In this document: positions 53,292 to 62,654 of the stretch, piece by piece
Layout: every line of letters begins with the position of its first letter
Position numbering within the stretch: the stretch's first letter is position 1
DNA from: CBDCUQ01 sp965222835
GTDB taxonomy: Bacteria; Pseudomonadota; Alphaproteobacteria; Rhizobiales; Hyphomicrobiaceae
DNA length: 64,000 nucleotides
NCBI GenBank assembly: GCA_965222835.1
Contig: CBDCUQ010000004.1
Location: 1,302,001 to 1,366,000 of the forward strand
Reading direction: 5' to 3'
Notes under the pieces: generated by a model
Databases searched by the model: none
Told to the model about the DNA's origin: nothing
The model's input: only the letters and a program-made list of their open reading frames with translations
Made by a program: the position numbers and the translations under genes

Positions 53292-54194
53292 TCAATCTTT
53301 GAAAATGACGGCAACGGCGCGGAAGCCCGTCTTGGTCAGGACGTCTAGGAATGGCTGAGCGTCCAAATTCATGGCTGGTGACGGATCGAGCACGGTCGGT
53401 AGGGAGTGGCCAGCCACCTCAACCGCCACGCCCGCTTCTGCACTCACTTCATCATCAGGCGGGGCTTCTACGGGGTGCGGAGTCCCATCACGCGTGTAAC
53501 CCAGCCGCTTCCGGCCGCGCTCGGTCTTCCAGAAGCGCGGCACCTCTCCCCACCGCATTTCTTCCGCCAGAACCTTGTCGCGTCCAGTAATGCGGTTGAG
53601 CACGGCCAGCGCGTTCTCCTGGCGCATGCGGATGCACCCATGCGAGGCATTGGTCCCCAAACGGCGGTAGCGGTAGCGAGTCGTGCCATGGAAAGCCACG
53701 CCCGAGCGCCGCCCGCTTGAATAGTGAAAGTCGATGTACATGGTGTTGATCATGCCGGGCCCGGTATAGCCGCGCCCGTAGCGGTACTTGCGCTCATCGA
53801 GTGCGAAGACCCCGGTCGGCGTCGGGCCGGAGAAGCGGTCGCCGCGATAATAACGCCCCGTTGAGACAGGCCAGCTATAGGGGGGCACGCCATCATCGCC
53901 GAGTTTCGCCTCGCGCCAATGGCGCTTGTCCCACAGGGCGAGACGCCACGCACCGCCGATCTCCCCACGCTGCAAAAGCCACATGCGCTGGCGGTTCGGT
54001 CCGCGCGTTGCAGCGTTGACGTAAAGGGCGATCGTGTAGCGCGGATCGATCTGGCTCGGCGCCTTGTAGCGCTCGTCGCTGCCTTTCAGGCCTTCCAAGT
54101 AGGCGAGCGCAGCGTCTGCACGCGCGCCAGCCACAGCAAGCACCGTAAGCAGCGCTGCACTGAGCGCGATTTTCCCCGAGCGTCGCAGCATCAA
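53292..54194 (-). CDS. L,D-transpeptidase (YkuD domain)
   Basis: A 300-residue periplasmic enzyme making 3-3 cross-links or attaching proteins to peptidoglycan. A signal peptide (about 1-27) is followed by an ErfK/YbiS/YcfS/YnhG-type catalytic domain (about 50-215). The motif HGTT (His169) then TNASHGCIRM (His185, Cys187) is complete. The tail of ~80 residues is charged and probably disordered. Monocistronic. Confidence 0.92.
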   Translation of the reverse strand: MMLRRSGKIALSAALLTVLAVAGARADAALAYLEGLKGSDERYKAPSQIDPRYTIALYVNAATRGPNRQRMWLLQRGEIGGAWRLALWDKRHWREAKLGDDGVPPYSWPVSTGRYYRGDRFSGPTPTGVFALDERKYRYGRGYTGPGMINTMYIDFHYSSGRRSGVAFHGTTRYRYRRLGTNASHGCIRMRQENALAVLNRITGRDKVLAEEMRWGEVPRFWKTERGRKRLGYTRDGTPHPVEAPPDDEVSAEAGVAVEVAGHSLPTVLDPSPAMNLDAQPFLDVLTKTGFRAVAVIFKD

Positions 54195-54816
54195 TCCCCC
54201 TGAGCCGATCGCACTCTTGGGATTTTTGTGGGGGCATTCGTCAATGGAGGCAACAGCTCGCGGTGCTTCTATGCCTAAGCGTTGCGCGATCGCACCAGTA
54301 AACCGCTCGACGCGTGGACGGCACGCTTGATCCCGACGGAAGAGGTGGCGAAGCGGGCGCGTCAGCGGATGAGGCGCATCATTGTATATAGCAGGCGCGT
54401 TTGAGTGGCCTGCCCGCCGTCGTCACTTTCGCTAGTAACACGGGTCGTATCTATCTCCGCGTAGGATCACAGGCGGATGTCATCGGCATGTCCCTTCCAC
54501 GTTCGCTTTGCCTCTAATGGTGACCGGTGCTTGCCTGAACGACAAATCGATTTTTGCACAGTCTTGCGCGCACGCCGGCGCGTGCGTGCCGGTCTACCTG
54601 TTGTGATCTTGGCGGGATGCCGCAATAATCCGGCTCCTAGAGCGTGTCCGGCTTTGACGGACGCGCCTGGCCAGCCCGCTCCCCCTCCCGGCCACCCAAT
54701 CCATCGTCGCTGTGGGTGGCCGGGAGGGGGAGCGGGTGGTTCGGCCTCAATCAGGCAAAACTCGTTTGGCCCATCCGGGCAATCCTCAACCGCAAAAGCT
54801 GAACAGGAGACCGCGC
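54195..54816. other. gene-free stretch with a palindromic repeat
   Basis: The longest gap in the window. The frame at 54477-54848 is not convincing: it crosses the repeat and lacks a ribosome site. Apart from the repeat at 54637-54763 and the symporter promoter, I see nothing I can identify. Confidence 0.55.
54637..54763. repeat. long palindromic repeat, copy 2 (REP-like)
   Basis: It begins CTAGAGCGTGTCC and ends AAAACTC, matching copy 1 at 44881-45005 along its length. The inner stem is CCCGCTCCCCCTCCCGGCC against GGCCGGGAGGGGGAGCGGG, a perfect 19-base match. Compensating changes relative to copy 1 keep the stem paired. It lies 54 bases before the symporter start. Confidence 0.7.
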
Positions 54817-56202
54817 GTGGCAGAGAACTCGAAACGCGATGGGCATAGTCGCGACATGTCTTTGACGACCAAGGTGGTGATCGGCATGGCGGCCGGTTTC
54901 GTGGTCGGGGTCATATTCAATCTCATGGACTCCTCCTTCATCAATGAGCATGTCGTCGGCGGCCTGTTCGCCATGATCGGCAAGATGTTCGTCAATGCGC
55001 TCAAGATGCTGGTCGTGCCCCTGGTGATCTTTTCTCTCATCTGCGGTGTTGCCGGTATCGGCGACATTCAGATCCTCGGCCGCGTCGGCGGCAAGGCGTT
55101 CGGTCTTTATATGGCGACGACGGCGATTGCGATAACGGTTGCGATCACGCTTGCGAGTCTTATCGGGCCTGGAGCCGGGTTTGATATGACGGGCGTCGAT
55201 GTTTCTGGCGTCAATGCGAAGGAGGCGCCGAGCGTCTGGGACGTCATTGCCGGGATTATTCCGTCGAATCCGATCACGGCGTTCGCCGAAGGCAAGATGC
55301 TGCAGATCATCTTTTACGTGATTTTGATCGGCATCGCGGCGTTGATGCTGGGTGAAGCCTCAAAGAACTTCGTCGAGGCCTGCGAGTACATGAACGAATT
55401 GATGATGAAGGTCGTCGAGATCGTCATGTGGTTCGCGCCTTACGGGGTGTTCTGTCTCATCGCAAAAACGTTCACGGAACAAGGCATCGGGCTGTTCCTG
55501 CCGGTGCTGGCCTACGTGGTGACCCTGGTGTCGGCGCTTTTCCTGCACCTCTTCGTCACGTTGATGCTGTTGCTCAAGGTGTTCTCCGGGCTCAATCCGC
55601 TCACGTTCCTGCAGAAGATGCGGCCGGCGCAGATCTTTGCTTTCTCGACAGCAAGCTCGAACGCGACGATTCCGGTTACCTTCCGCTGTGTCACGCAACG
55701 GATTGGTGTCGATAATTCGGTGGCCTCGTTCACTGTTCCGTTCGGGGCCACCATCAACATGGACGGCACGGCGATCATGCAGGGCGTGGCGACCGTGTTT
55801 CTGGCCAATGTCTACAGCGTCGATTTGGGGCTTACCGGGTATGTCACGGTGATCGGGATGGCGGTGCTGGCGTCGATCGGAACCGCGGGCGTTCCCGGCG
55901 TTGGTCTCGTCATGCTGACGATGGTGCTCGGACAGGTTGGCCTGCCGATCGAAGGCATCGCCCTGATCCTGGGTGTCGACCGGCTGATGGATATGATCCG
56001 CACGGTGGTCAATATCACCGGGGACGCCACCGTTTCCTCGATTGTGGCCAAGACCGAAAGCAAGATCGACATGGCCGTGTTCGAAGATCCTGAGGCGGGC
56101 ACAATTCACGAGGGCGAGTTCGAGATCGACGAGGCTGCCGAGGCCGAACTCGCCGCCCTGGCGCGGCCGCACCCGCATGCGACCGGTGAGGGCAGGGATT
56201 GA
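54817..56202 (+). CDS. dicarboxylate/amino acid:cation symporter (SDF family)
   Basis: A 461-residue SLC1-type transporter. I start at the GTG at 54817 because CAGGAG is eight bases upstream; an internal ATG at 54856 has none. Eight membrane helices and two re-entrant loops are expected; the loop signatures are STASSNATIPV (HP1) and ASIGTAGVPGVG (HP2), with NMDGTAIM in helix 7 and DRLMDMIRTVVNITGD in helix 8. It imports a C4-dicarboxylate or an acidic amino acid with Na+ or H+. The C terminus is acidic. Confidence 0.92.
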   Translation: MAENSKRDGHSRDMSLTTKVVIGMAAGFVVGVIFNLMDSSFINEHVVGGLFAMIGKMFVNALKMLVVPLVIFSLICGVAGIGDIQILGRVGGKAFGLYMATTAIAITVAITLASLIGPGAGFDMTGVDVSGVNAKEAPSVWDVIAGIIPSNPITAFAEGKMLQIIFYVILIGIAALMLGEASKNFVEACEYMNELMMKVVEIVMWFAPYGVFCLIAKTFTEQGIGLFLPVLAYVVTLVSALFLHLFVTLMLLLKVFSGLNPLTFLQKMRPAQIFAFSTASSNATIPVTFRCVTQRIGVDNSVASFTVPFGATINMDGTAIMQGVATVFLANVYSVDLGLTGYVTVIGMAVLASIGTAGVPGVGLVMLTMVLGQVGLPIEGIALILGVDRLMDMIRTVVNITGDATVSSIVAKTESKIDMAVFEDPEAGTIHEGEFEIDEAAEAELAALARPHPHATGEGRD

Positions 56203-56324
56203 GATAGGCGTCAGAACGGAAGCTGCCACTCAATGGATGCCGCCGGTGCCCGGTGACGACGCTGACGTGCAGGGGCGTATCAAATTGCTCCGGAGGCACA
56301 ATGTTGCGCGCGTGTGCGGCCTGC

Positions 56325-56765
56325 TCAGAACATATTCAGCGCGAGGCGGGCTTCGTCGGACATGCGGGTTTGGTCCCACGGCGGGTCGAAGGTGAGGTTG
56401 ACGTTGGTCCCCAACACGCCGGGGACAGCGCTCACTGCATTCTCGACCCACATCGGCATTTCACCCGCCACCGGACAGCCCGGTGCCGTGAGTGTCATCT
56501 CTATGGCGACTTCGCGGTCGTCGGACACCTCGATTTTGTATATCAGACCGAGCTCGTAGATGTCGGTGGGGATCTCGGGATCGTACACCGTCTTCAAGGC
56601 CTTGACGATATCGGCCTGCAGCGCGTCCAGCTCTTCGGCCGACAGCGTGGATCCCGGCACGGGCGTGCCGCCCTCGCTCACCTTTGGCGGCTTGGCGGAC
56701 GCGGGTGACCCCACGGTCGTCGTGGCCGTCTCTGGCGAGGCCACATCCTCTGGCTTGCCGTCCAT
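56325..56765 (-). CDS. sufT: SUF-associated DUF59 (MIP18-type) protein
   Basis: A 146-residue protein of the SufT/YitW type that helps mature iron-sulfur proteins. The ATG at 56765 follows CGGAG. A flexible ~45-residue N terminus precedes the DUF59 domain: IVKALKTVYDPEIPTDIYELGLIYKI, then MTLTAPGCPVAGEMP with the family cysteine, and NVNLTFDPPWDQTRMSDEARLALNMF. Last gene of the SUF operon; no sufA follows it. Confidence 0.92.
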   Translation of the reverse strand: MDGKPEDVASPETATTTVGSPASAKPPKVSEGGTPVPGSTLSAEELDALQADIVKALKTVYDPEIPTDIYELGLIYKIEVSDDREVAIEMTLTAPGCPVAGEMPMWVENAVSAVPGVLGTNVNLTFDPPWDQTRMSDEARLALNMF

Positions 56766-56778
56766 TCCGCTTACTCCG

Positions 56779-58050
56779 TTACGCAAAGAACTCACGGGCC
56801 TTGACGAGGGCGTCGACGAGCGCATCGACCTCGTCGCGGGTATTATACATGCCAAATGACGCGCGGCACGTGGCCGTGACGCCAAGGCGCGCCATCAGGG
56901 GTTGGGCACAGTGATGACCGGCCCGCACGGCAATGCCGGAGCGGTCGATGATGGTGGCCACGTCGTGCGGGTGCAGCCCGTCGATATTGAACGAGAAAAT
57001 GGCAGCCTTTCCGGGTGCCGTTCCGTGGATTGTTAACCAGGGGAATTCGCTGAGCCGTTCATGCGCATAGGCGCCGATGTCCGCTTCATGACGCTCAATG
57101 GCATCGCGCCCCACCTGCATCATGTAGCGCAACGCCGCGCCCAGACCCACGGCCTCGACGATCGGCGGCGTGCCCGCCTCAAACTTGTGCGGCGGCGGGC
57201 CGTAGGTGATCTCGTCGACATCGACGCGTTCGATCATTTCGCCACCACCCTGATACGGCGGCATGGCGTCGAGATGCTGCTTTTTGGCGTAGAGCACACC
57301 GATACCGGACGGCCCGTAGGTCTTGTGACCGGTGAAGACGTAGAAATCGGCGTCAAGATCCTGCACGTCGACCGCGGTGTGTACGGCGGCCTGGCTGCCG
57401 TCGACGAGGACGGGAATGCCGCGCTCGTGGGCGATGCGGATCACCTCTTTGACGGGTACCACCGTTCCCAGCACGTTCGACATGTGAGTGATGGCGACCA
57501 TCTTGGTGCGCGGTGCTAGAAGACGCTCGAACTCCTCGATGAGAAGTTCACCCGAGTCCGACATCGGCGCCCACTTGAGGATGGCACCGCGGCGCTCGCG
57601 GTGGAAATGCCAGGGCACGATGTTTGAGTGGTGCTCCATGATGGAGAGCACGATCTCGTCGCCTTCGCCGAGCACCATGCCGCCGAACGAGCTGGCGACC
57701 AGATTGATCGCGGACGTGGCGTTTCGGGTGAAGATGATCTCTTCGGTATGGGCGGCGTTCAAGTAGCGGCGCGCCATTTCGCGCCCGTCCTCGTAGCGGG
57801 CCGTCGCCGTGTTGGAGAGATAGTGCAGGCCACGGTGCACGTTGGCGTACTCAAACCGGTAGGCGTGATCCATCGCCTCGATGACGGCGAGTGGCTTTTG
57901 CGCCGACGCACCGTTGTCGAGATAGACGAGCGGCTTACCGTAAATTTCCCGATAGAGGATGGGAAAGTCGGCCCGGATCGCCTCAATATCGTAGGTGCGC
58001 GCCTGGCCGGTGGCCGGCTTACCCTTCAGATCTCGTGCAACACTGGTCAT
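56779..58050 (-). CDS. sufS: SUF cysteine desulfurase (class II)
   Basis: A 423-residue PLP enzyme that takes sulfur from cysteine for Fe-S assembly. I start at the ATG at 58050 after GAGAGAAGA; the longer frame begins TTG. PLP lysine is in FTGHKTYGPSG; the active Cys is in AVRAGHHCAQPLM (near residue 381), the class II form. EIIFTRNATSAINLV and the late TCRASFGMYNTRDEVD are standard. It follows sufD and precedes sufT. Confidence 0.96.
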   Translation of the reverse strand: MTSVARDLKGKPATGQARTYDIEAIRADFPILYREIYGKPLVYLDNGASAQKPLAVIEAMDHAYRFEYANVHRGLHYLSNTATARYEDGREMARRYLNAAHTEEIIFTRNATSAINLVASSFGGMVLGEGDEIVLSIMEHHSNIVPWHFHRERRGAILKWAPMSDSGELLIEEFERLLAPRTKMVAITHMSNVLGTVVPVKEVIRIAHERGIPVLVDGSQAAVHTAVDVQDLDADFYVFTGHKTYGPSGIGVLYAKKQHLDAMPPYQGGGEMIERVDVDEITYGPPPHKFEAGTPPIVEAVGLGAALRYMMQVGRDAIERHEADIGAYAHERLSEFPWLTIHGTAPGKAAIFSFNIDGLHPHDVATIIDRSGIAVRAGHHCAQPLMARLGVTATCRASFGMYNTRDEVDALVDALVKAREFFA

Positions 58051-58097
58051 TCTTCTCTCGCTCAATGGGCGGCCGCCAGGGATGCGACATCATCCTT

Positions 58098-59456
58098 TTA
58101 TATATGTCCCGCGCCCAGCCATGTCCGGGCCACGGTCATTAGGCCATCACGTACGCCTTCGTCGCCGATTTTATCGATCACTTCACCGATAAACGATTCG
58201 ATCAAGAGCGCGCGGGCCTCTTTGAGGGGGATACCACGCGACCGGCAATAAAAAATGAGATCCTCGTCGAGTTCCGCCGATGTCGAACCATGACCGCAGA
58301 GCACGTCGTCCGCATAGATTTCGAGCTCGGGCTTGGAATCGAACTCGGCATCCGGGGAAAGCATGAGCGCTTGTGCCATCTGCTTGCCGTCCGTCTTTTG
58401 CGCGTCGGGCTGCACGATCACCTTGCCCTGGAAGACGCCACGCGCATGGCCATCAAGGACGCATTTGAAAAGTTCGCGACTGGTGCAATGGGGGACCTTG
58501 TGATCGATCACCAGTGTGAGGTCGGCATGGCTTTTCGCCTCGCCCAGCGCAAGACCGCCGAGATCGAAGATCCCATGTTCGCCTTCGAAGGTGATGAAAG
58601 CACTGTGCCGCGTCACGCCCGGACCTAGCGACATCACGAATGGCGCGTAGCGCGCCTCGCGTGCCAACGTGGCCGCGCATGACTTGAGGTGAAGCGCCTC
58701 AGCATCAAGCGTGTTCAATTGTACATGCTCAAGGGCTGCGCCCTCCGCGACGGAGACACGCGTTACAATATTCTCTTGGCGTGCCACCGTTCCGTCCGCC
58801 ACGTAGCTTTCGATGACGGTCGCCTCGGCACCTGCTCCAAGTTCGATGGTGTTGCGCAAGCTCACCGTTTGCGGCGCCTTGCCTGAGAGCTTGTGGATCA
58901 CGTGAACGGGCTTTTTGAGCTTCGTCCCGTCCGCAATTGAGATGACGGCGCCGCCGGTGGCAAAGGCCGTGTTGAGGGCAGTCAGCGCCCGCGCACCATT
59001 ATCTGCTGTCGCCGGAAGCGGTTCCGCATCGAGACTTTCGCCGCCTTTGGAAAGTGCCTCTGCGAGAGACTCCACTTTGCAGCCATCCGGCAATTGACCA
59101 GCCGCGGCTTGGACGCCGTCCACGAACACAAAGGTCAGGGCGTCGAGGCCAGGTAGAACGTCGTCGGTTGCACCGGGCGCCGTTTGTTCAGAGGTGATCG
59201 AAGGCGGCAGGGCGTCCTTCAGAATGGATCTTAAATCCGTGTACTTCCACTCCTCGACACGGCGTCCGGGTATACCAAGTGCCGCAAAGCGGCCGATTGC
59301 ATCGCGGCGCCGTTTGCGTACGCCATCTGGACCCGGAAGCTTGGCTTCGATGGCCTCGAAGTTTTCGAGATAGCCGGTTTCCGCCTTTGTCTTGACCGTC
59401 TGCACCGTCATCGGGCGTTTGACCTCTTTTGCCGCTGCGCTGCTCGCACCACTCAT
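58098..59456 (-). CDS. sufD: Fe-S cluster assembly scaffold protein SufD
   Basis: A 452-residue SufD, partner of SufB and SufC in the scaffold complex. The C-terminal SufBD core is clear: GDVLCGHGSTSAELDEDLIFYCRSRGIPLKEARALLIESFIGEV. The N-terminal half has the usual SufD beginning (GIPGRRVEEWKYTDLRSIL). It lies five bases after sufC. Confidence 0.95.
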   Translation of the reverse strand: MSGASSAAAKEVKRPMTVQTVKTKAETGYLENFEAIEAKLPGPDGVRKRRRDAIGRFAALGIPGRRVEEWKYTDLRSILKDALPPSITSEQTAPGATDDVLPGLDALTFVFVDGVQAAAGQLPDGCKVESLAEALSKGGESLDAEPLPATADNGARALTALNTAFATGGAVISIADGTKLKKPVHVIHKLSGKAPQTVSLRNTIELGAGAEATVIESYVADGTVARQENIVTRVSVAEGAALEHVQLNTLDAEALHLKSCAATLAREARYAPFVMSLGPGVTRHSAFITFEGEHGIFDLGGLALGEAKSHADLTLVIDHKVPHCTSRELFKCVLDGHARGVFQGKVIVQPDAQKTDGKQMAQALMLSPDAEFDSKPELEIYADDVLCGHGSTSAELDEDLIFYCRSRGIPLKEARALLIESFIGEVIDKIGDEGVRDGLMTVARTWLGAGHI

Positions 59457-59461
59457 CGTTG

Positions 59462-60217
59462 CTACGCCGCCTTCCCGGTGTACTCGGCGTAGCCGCTTTT
59501 CTCGAGTTCGAGGGCCAGGTCCTTACCACCCGACTTTTGGATCTTTCCGTCCGCCAAAACGTGCACCTTGTCGGGCACGATGTGGTTCAAGAGACGCTGG
59601 TAGTGGGTGATGACGAGCATGGCGCGATCCTTATCGCGCAAAGCGTTTACGCCATCGGCGACCACTTTCAGTGCGTCGATGTCGAGGCCGGAATCCGTCT
59701 CGTCCATGACGCACAGCGACGGCTCCAGCATGGCCATCTGCAGGATCTCCGAGCGCTTCTTTTCGCCGCCTGAAAATCCGACATTTACGGGCCGCTTCAG
59801 CATGTCGACGTCGAAGTTGAGCTTGGCCGCCTTGTCACGCACGAGGCGCATGAAGTCGGGTGTCGAGAGCTCCGGCTCGCCCCTCTTTTTGCGTGTGGCG
59901 TTGAGCGCGGTTCTCAGGAACGTCAGACCGGCCACGCCGGGGATCTCCATCGGATACTGGAAGGCGAGAAACACGCCTTTAGCCGCGCGCTCATCGGGTT
60001 CCATGTCGAGAACGCTTTCGCCATTCCAGAGGATGTCGCCATCCGTGACCTCGTAGCCGTCGCGGCCGGCGAGGACATACGCCAACGTCGACTTGCCTGA
60101 ACCGTTCGGGCCCATGATGGCGTGAACCTCGCCCTTCGGGACTTTTAGAGACAGGCCCTTGAGGATGACGCGATCCTCCTCCTCGAGCTTCACGTGCAGG
60201 TTCTTGATTTCAAGCAT
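59462..60217 (-). CDS. sufC: Fe-S assembly ATPase SufC
   Basis: A 251-residue ABC-type ATPase: Walker A GPNGSGKST, signature GFSGGEKKRSEILQ, Walker B SLCVMDETDSGLD, switch His in VITHYQRLL. The SufC-specific MDETDSGLDIDALK is intact. It drives conformational change of SufB-SufD. The gap to the membrane-protein gene upstream is 110 bases. Confidence 0.97.
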   Translation of the reverse strand: MLEIKNLHVKLEEEDRVILKGLSLKVPKGEVHAIMGPNGSGKSTLAYVLAGRDGYEVTDGDILWNGESVLDMEPDERAAKGVFLAFQYPMEIPGVAGLTFLRTALNATRKKRGEPELSTPDFMRLVRDKAAKLNFDVDMLKRPVNVGFSGGEKKRSEILQMAMLEPSLCVMDETDSGLDIDALKVVADGVNALRDKDRAMLVITHYQRLLNHIVPDKVHVLADGKIQKSGGKDLALELEKSGYAEYTGKAA

Positions 60218-60327
60218 TCCGATAACTCCACCTCAATCTTCAATTCGGTTTCAGGCTCGGCCTCTTCGCCAGTGTCCGTTCGTCGTGTTACGCGCGGTTA
60301 GGCAGAGCCTCCGCCGCCATGCCTGGT

Positions 60328-60618
60328 TCATGTCTCCTTGCGGTCGCCCCATCGCCAACGCCACTCGCCATCGGTCTTGGCGCGCACGGCGCGCAAAAAG
60401 ATCCAGGTGACGACGGCAAGGGCGGCAAGTGAGAGGGCAACACCTGCGATTGTCGGTGGCTGGTTATTGAGCGCCGGCTCAACGACGAGCGGCGACATCA
60501 CCACTGGGATGGCGACGATATAGGCCGCAATCAGTACCCAGCCCTTCCAGTTCGTCGGATAGGCGCCGTATCCATGTGTCTTTGGCTTGTACCAGAAGTC
60601 CTTTTCTACACTTCTCAT
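60328..60618 (-). CDS. small two-helix membrane protein within the SUF operon
   Basis: A 96-residue protein: a soluble start (MRSVEKDFWYKPKTHGYGAYPTNWKG), two hydrophobic helices (WVLIAAYIVAIPVVMS and IAGVALSLAALAVVTWIFL), and a basic, Trp-rich C terminus (KTDGEWRWRWGDRKET). Its ATG overlaps the stop of the cupin gene (ATGA), so they are translated together. The family is one I have seen only as hypothetical. Placement between sufB and sufC is unusual. Confidence 0.75.
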   Translation of the reverse strand: MRSVEKDFWYKPKTHGYGAYPTNWKGWVLIAAYIVAIPVVMSPLVVEPALNNQPPTIAGVALSLAALAVVTWIFLRAVRAKTDGEWRWRWGDRKET

Positions 60619-61127
60619 GTAACCTCTTTTCCCGTCTCGCCGTCCCAGTAGTCGAGTGACGTCTCTTTGCGTCCTATGTAGGCGACGCGGGCCTGACCAT
60701 AATCACCACCGGGCGGAATGCCCGACATCACCGCGAACTTGGCGGAGTCGGGATACTCTACGACCTCGGGCTGCGTGTTGGTGGAGATCGCCAGATAATG
60801 CAGGTCCTCGGTCCCCGAATTGACGAGTTGATGCGCAACCTCCGAACCTCCCGGCGGGGATGCAATCACGTCGCCCGCGCGAACTGGATAGGTGTGTTTG
60901 CCAAAGCGTAGCGTTCCGGTTCCAGAGAGTATGAAGAACAGCTCCTCATTAGCGTGGTGCGCGTGAAACGGAAAAGCGCGCTTTCCAGGTGGCACGATTG
61001 TCAACATGCAGCCAAGGTTCTTAGTGCCGATCTTGGGCCCAATGCGCCCGAGCTTGGCCTGAAATGCATCGCCGTGACCGTTGTCTTGAAGCTCGACCTC
61101 GTCGAGATTGAGAATAGGTCGTTCCAT
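60615..61127 (-). CDS. cupin-domain protein within the SUF operon
   Basis: A 170-residue cupin. Motif 1 is PFHAHHANEELFFILSGTG (metal His, His and Glu); motif 2 is GDVIASPPGGSEVAHQLVN, with the final His. Both match the family pattern. The start overlaps the sufB stop by one base (TAATG), and its stop overlaps the small membrane gene. Possible roles are metal- or sulfur-dependent oxygenation or sensing; the sequence does not say which. Confidence 0.85.
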   Translation of the reverse strand: MERPILNLDEVELQDNGHGDAFQAKLGRIGPKIGTKNLGCMLTIVPPGKRAFPFHAHHANEELFFILSGTGTLRFGKHTYPVRAGDVIASPPGGSEVAHQLVNSGTEDLHYLAISTNTQPEVVEYPDSAKFAVMSGIPPGGDYGQARVAYIGRKETSLDYWDGETGKEVT

Positions 61128-62596
61128 TACCCCACGCTCCCTTCCAGTGAGATGCCGATCAGCTTTTGCGTCTCCGCCATGAACTCCATCGGCAGCTGCT
61201 GGAGGACGTCACGGACGAAGCCATTGACGACGAGCGCGACTGCCTCCTCCTCGGAGAGTCCGCGCTGCATGCAGTAGAAGAGCATGTCGTCGGAAATTTT
61301 CGACGTGGTGGCTTCGTGCTCGAAGTGCGCCGTTTGGTTCTTGGCCTCGATGTAGGGCACCGTGTGTGCGCCGCATTTGTCGCCAATGAGAAGCGAGTCA
61401 CAGCAGGTGAAGTTCCTGGCGCCCGTCGCCTTTCTGTGTGCAGAGACGAGGCCGCGATAGGTGTTCTGCGAGAAACCGGCGGCGATGCCCTTTGAGATGA
61501 TGCGGCTCGACGTGTTCTTGCCGAGATGGATCATCTTGGTGCCGCTATCGACCTGCTGATAGCCGTTTGACACGGCGATTGAATAGAACTCGCCACGGCT
61601 GTTGTCGCCGCGCAGGATGCAGCTCGGATACTTCCAAGTGATGGCGGAGCCGGTCTCGACCTGGGTCCAGGAGATCTTGGAATTGCGGCCGCGGCAATCG
61701 CCCCGCTTGGTGACGAAGTTGTAGATTCCGCCCTTGCCGTTCTTGTCGCCGGGGTACCAGTTCTGCACGGTCGAATACTTGATCTCGGCATCGTCCATGG
61801 CCACGAGTTCGACGACGGCGGCGTGCAACTGATGTTCGTCGCGCATCGGCGCGGTGCAGCCTTCGAGGTAGGACACGTATGCGCCCTTTTCCGCGATGAT
61901 GAGCGTGCGTTCGAACTGGCCGGTCTGGCGTTCGTTGATGCGGAAGTAGGTCGAGAGCTCCATCGGGCAGCGCACGCCTTCGGGGACGTAGACGAACGAG
62001 CCGTCGGAGAATACCGCCGAGTTCAACGCCGCATAGAAGTTGTCGGACTGCGGGACTACGGAGCCCAGATACTTCTGCACCAGCTCGGGATGCTCGCGCA
62101 GCGCCTCTGAGATCGAACAGAAGATGACACCCGCTTTCGCAAGCTCGTCCTTGAAGGTGGTGACAACCGAGACGCTGTCGAAGACGGCGTCGACGGCGAC
62201 TTTCGCACCCTGGACGCCAGCGAGCACTTCCTGCTCCTTCAACGGAATGCCGAGCTTTTCGTAGGTCGCCAACAGCTCGGGATCGACCTCCTCCAGAGAC
62301 TTCGGTCCTTCGGTACTCTTGGGTGCCGAATAGTAATAGAGGTCCTCGAAATCGATCTTGGGATAGTCCACCTTGGCCCACGTCGGTTCGGTCATCGTGC
62401 GCCAGCGCTGATAGCTATCGAGACGCCAATCGAGCATCCACTGCGGCTCGCCCTTTTTGGCTGAAATGAAGCGAACAATGTCTTCGCTCAGCCCTTTGGG
62501 CGCCTTGACGCTCTCGATGTTGGTCTCGAAGCCATACTTGTACTGATCGACGTCGATCTTCTTGACGCTGTCGATTGTCTCTTGGACTGCTGGCAT
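61127..62596 (-). CDS. sufB: Fe-S cluster assembly scaffold protein SufB
   Basis: A 489-residue SufB, the main cluster scaffold. Standard segments: FGLEDLYYYSAPK-type (here DFEDLYYYSAPKSTEGPKSLEEVDP), VQNWYPGDKNGKGGIYNFVTKRG, SAITWKYPSCILRGDNSRGEFYS, and the late RNFTCCDSLLIGDKCGAHTVPY with the conserved Cys and the C-terminal MLFYCMQRGLSEEEAVALVVNGFV. It is followed directly by the cupin. Confidence 0.97.
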   Translation of the reverse strand: MPAVQETIDSVKKIDVDQYKYGFETNIESVKAPKGLSEDIVRFISAKKGEPQWMLDWRLDSYQRWRTMTEPTWAKVDYPKIDFEDLYYYSAPKSTEGPKSLEEVDPELLATYEKLGIPLKEQEVLAGVQGAKVAVDAVFDSVSVVTTFKDELAKAGVIFCSISEALREHPELVQKYLGSVVPQSDNFYAALNSAVFSDGSFVYVPEGVRCPMELSTYFRINERQTGQFERTLIIAEKGAYVSYLEGCTAPMRDEHQLHAAVVELVAMDDAEIKYSTVQNWYPGDKNGKGGIYNFVTKRGDCRGRNSKISWTQVETGSAITWKYPSCILRGDNSRGEFYSIAVSNGYQQVDSGTKMIHLGKNTSSRIISKGIAAGFSQNTYRGLVSAHRKATGARNFTCCDSLLIGDKCGAHTVPYIEAKNQTAHFEHEATTSKISDDMLFYCMQRGLSEEEAVALVVNGFVRDVLQQLPMEFMAETQKLIGISLEGSVG

Positions 62597-62654
62597 TCCT
62601 ATTCAACTCCGCATGGTGTCCTTGGTCAGGACGTTTTGCATCAATTCACTTCGT

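Noticed and set aside
54477..54848. Frame of 123 residues before the symporter
   Set aside because: It crosses the palindromic repeat and the symporter start, lacks a ribosome site and is Pro/Arg-rich; probably spurious.
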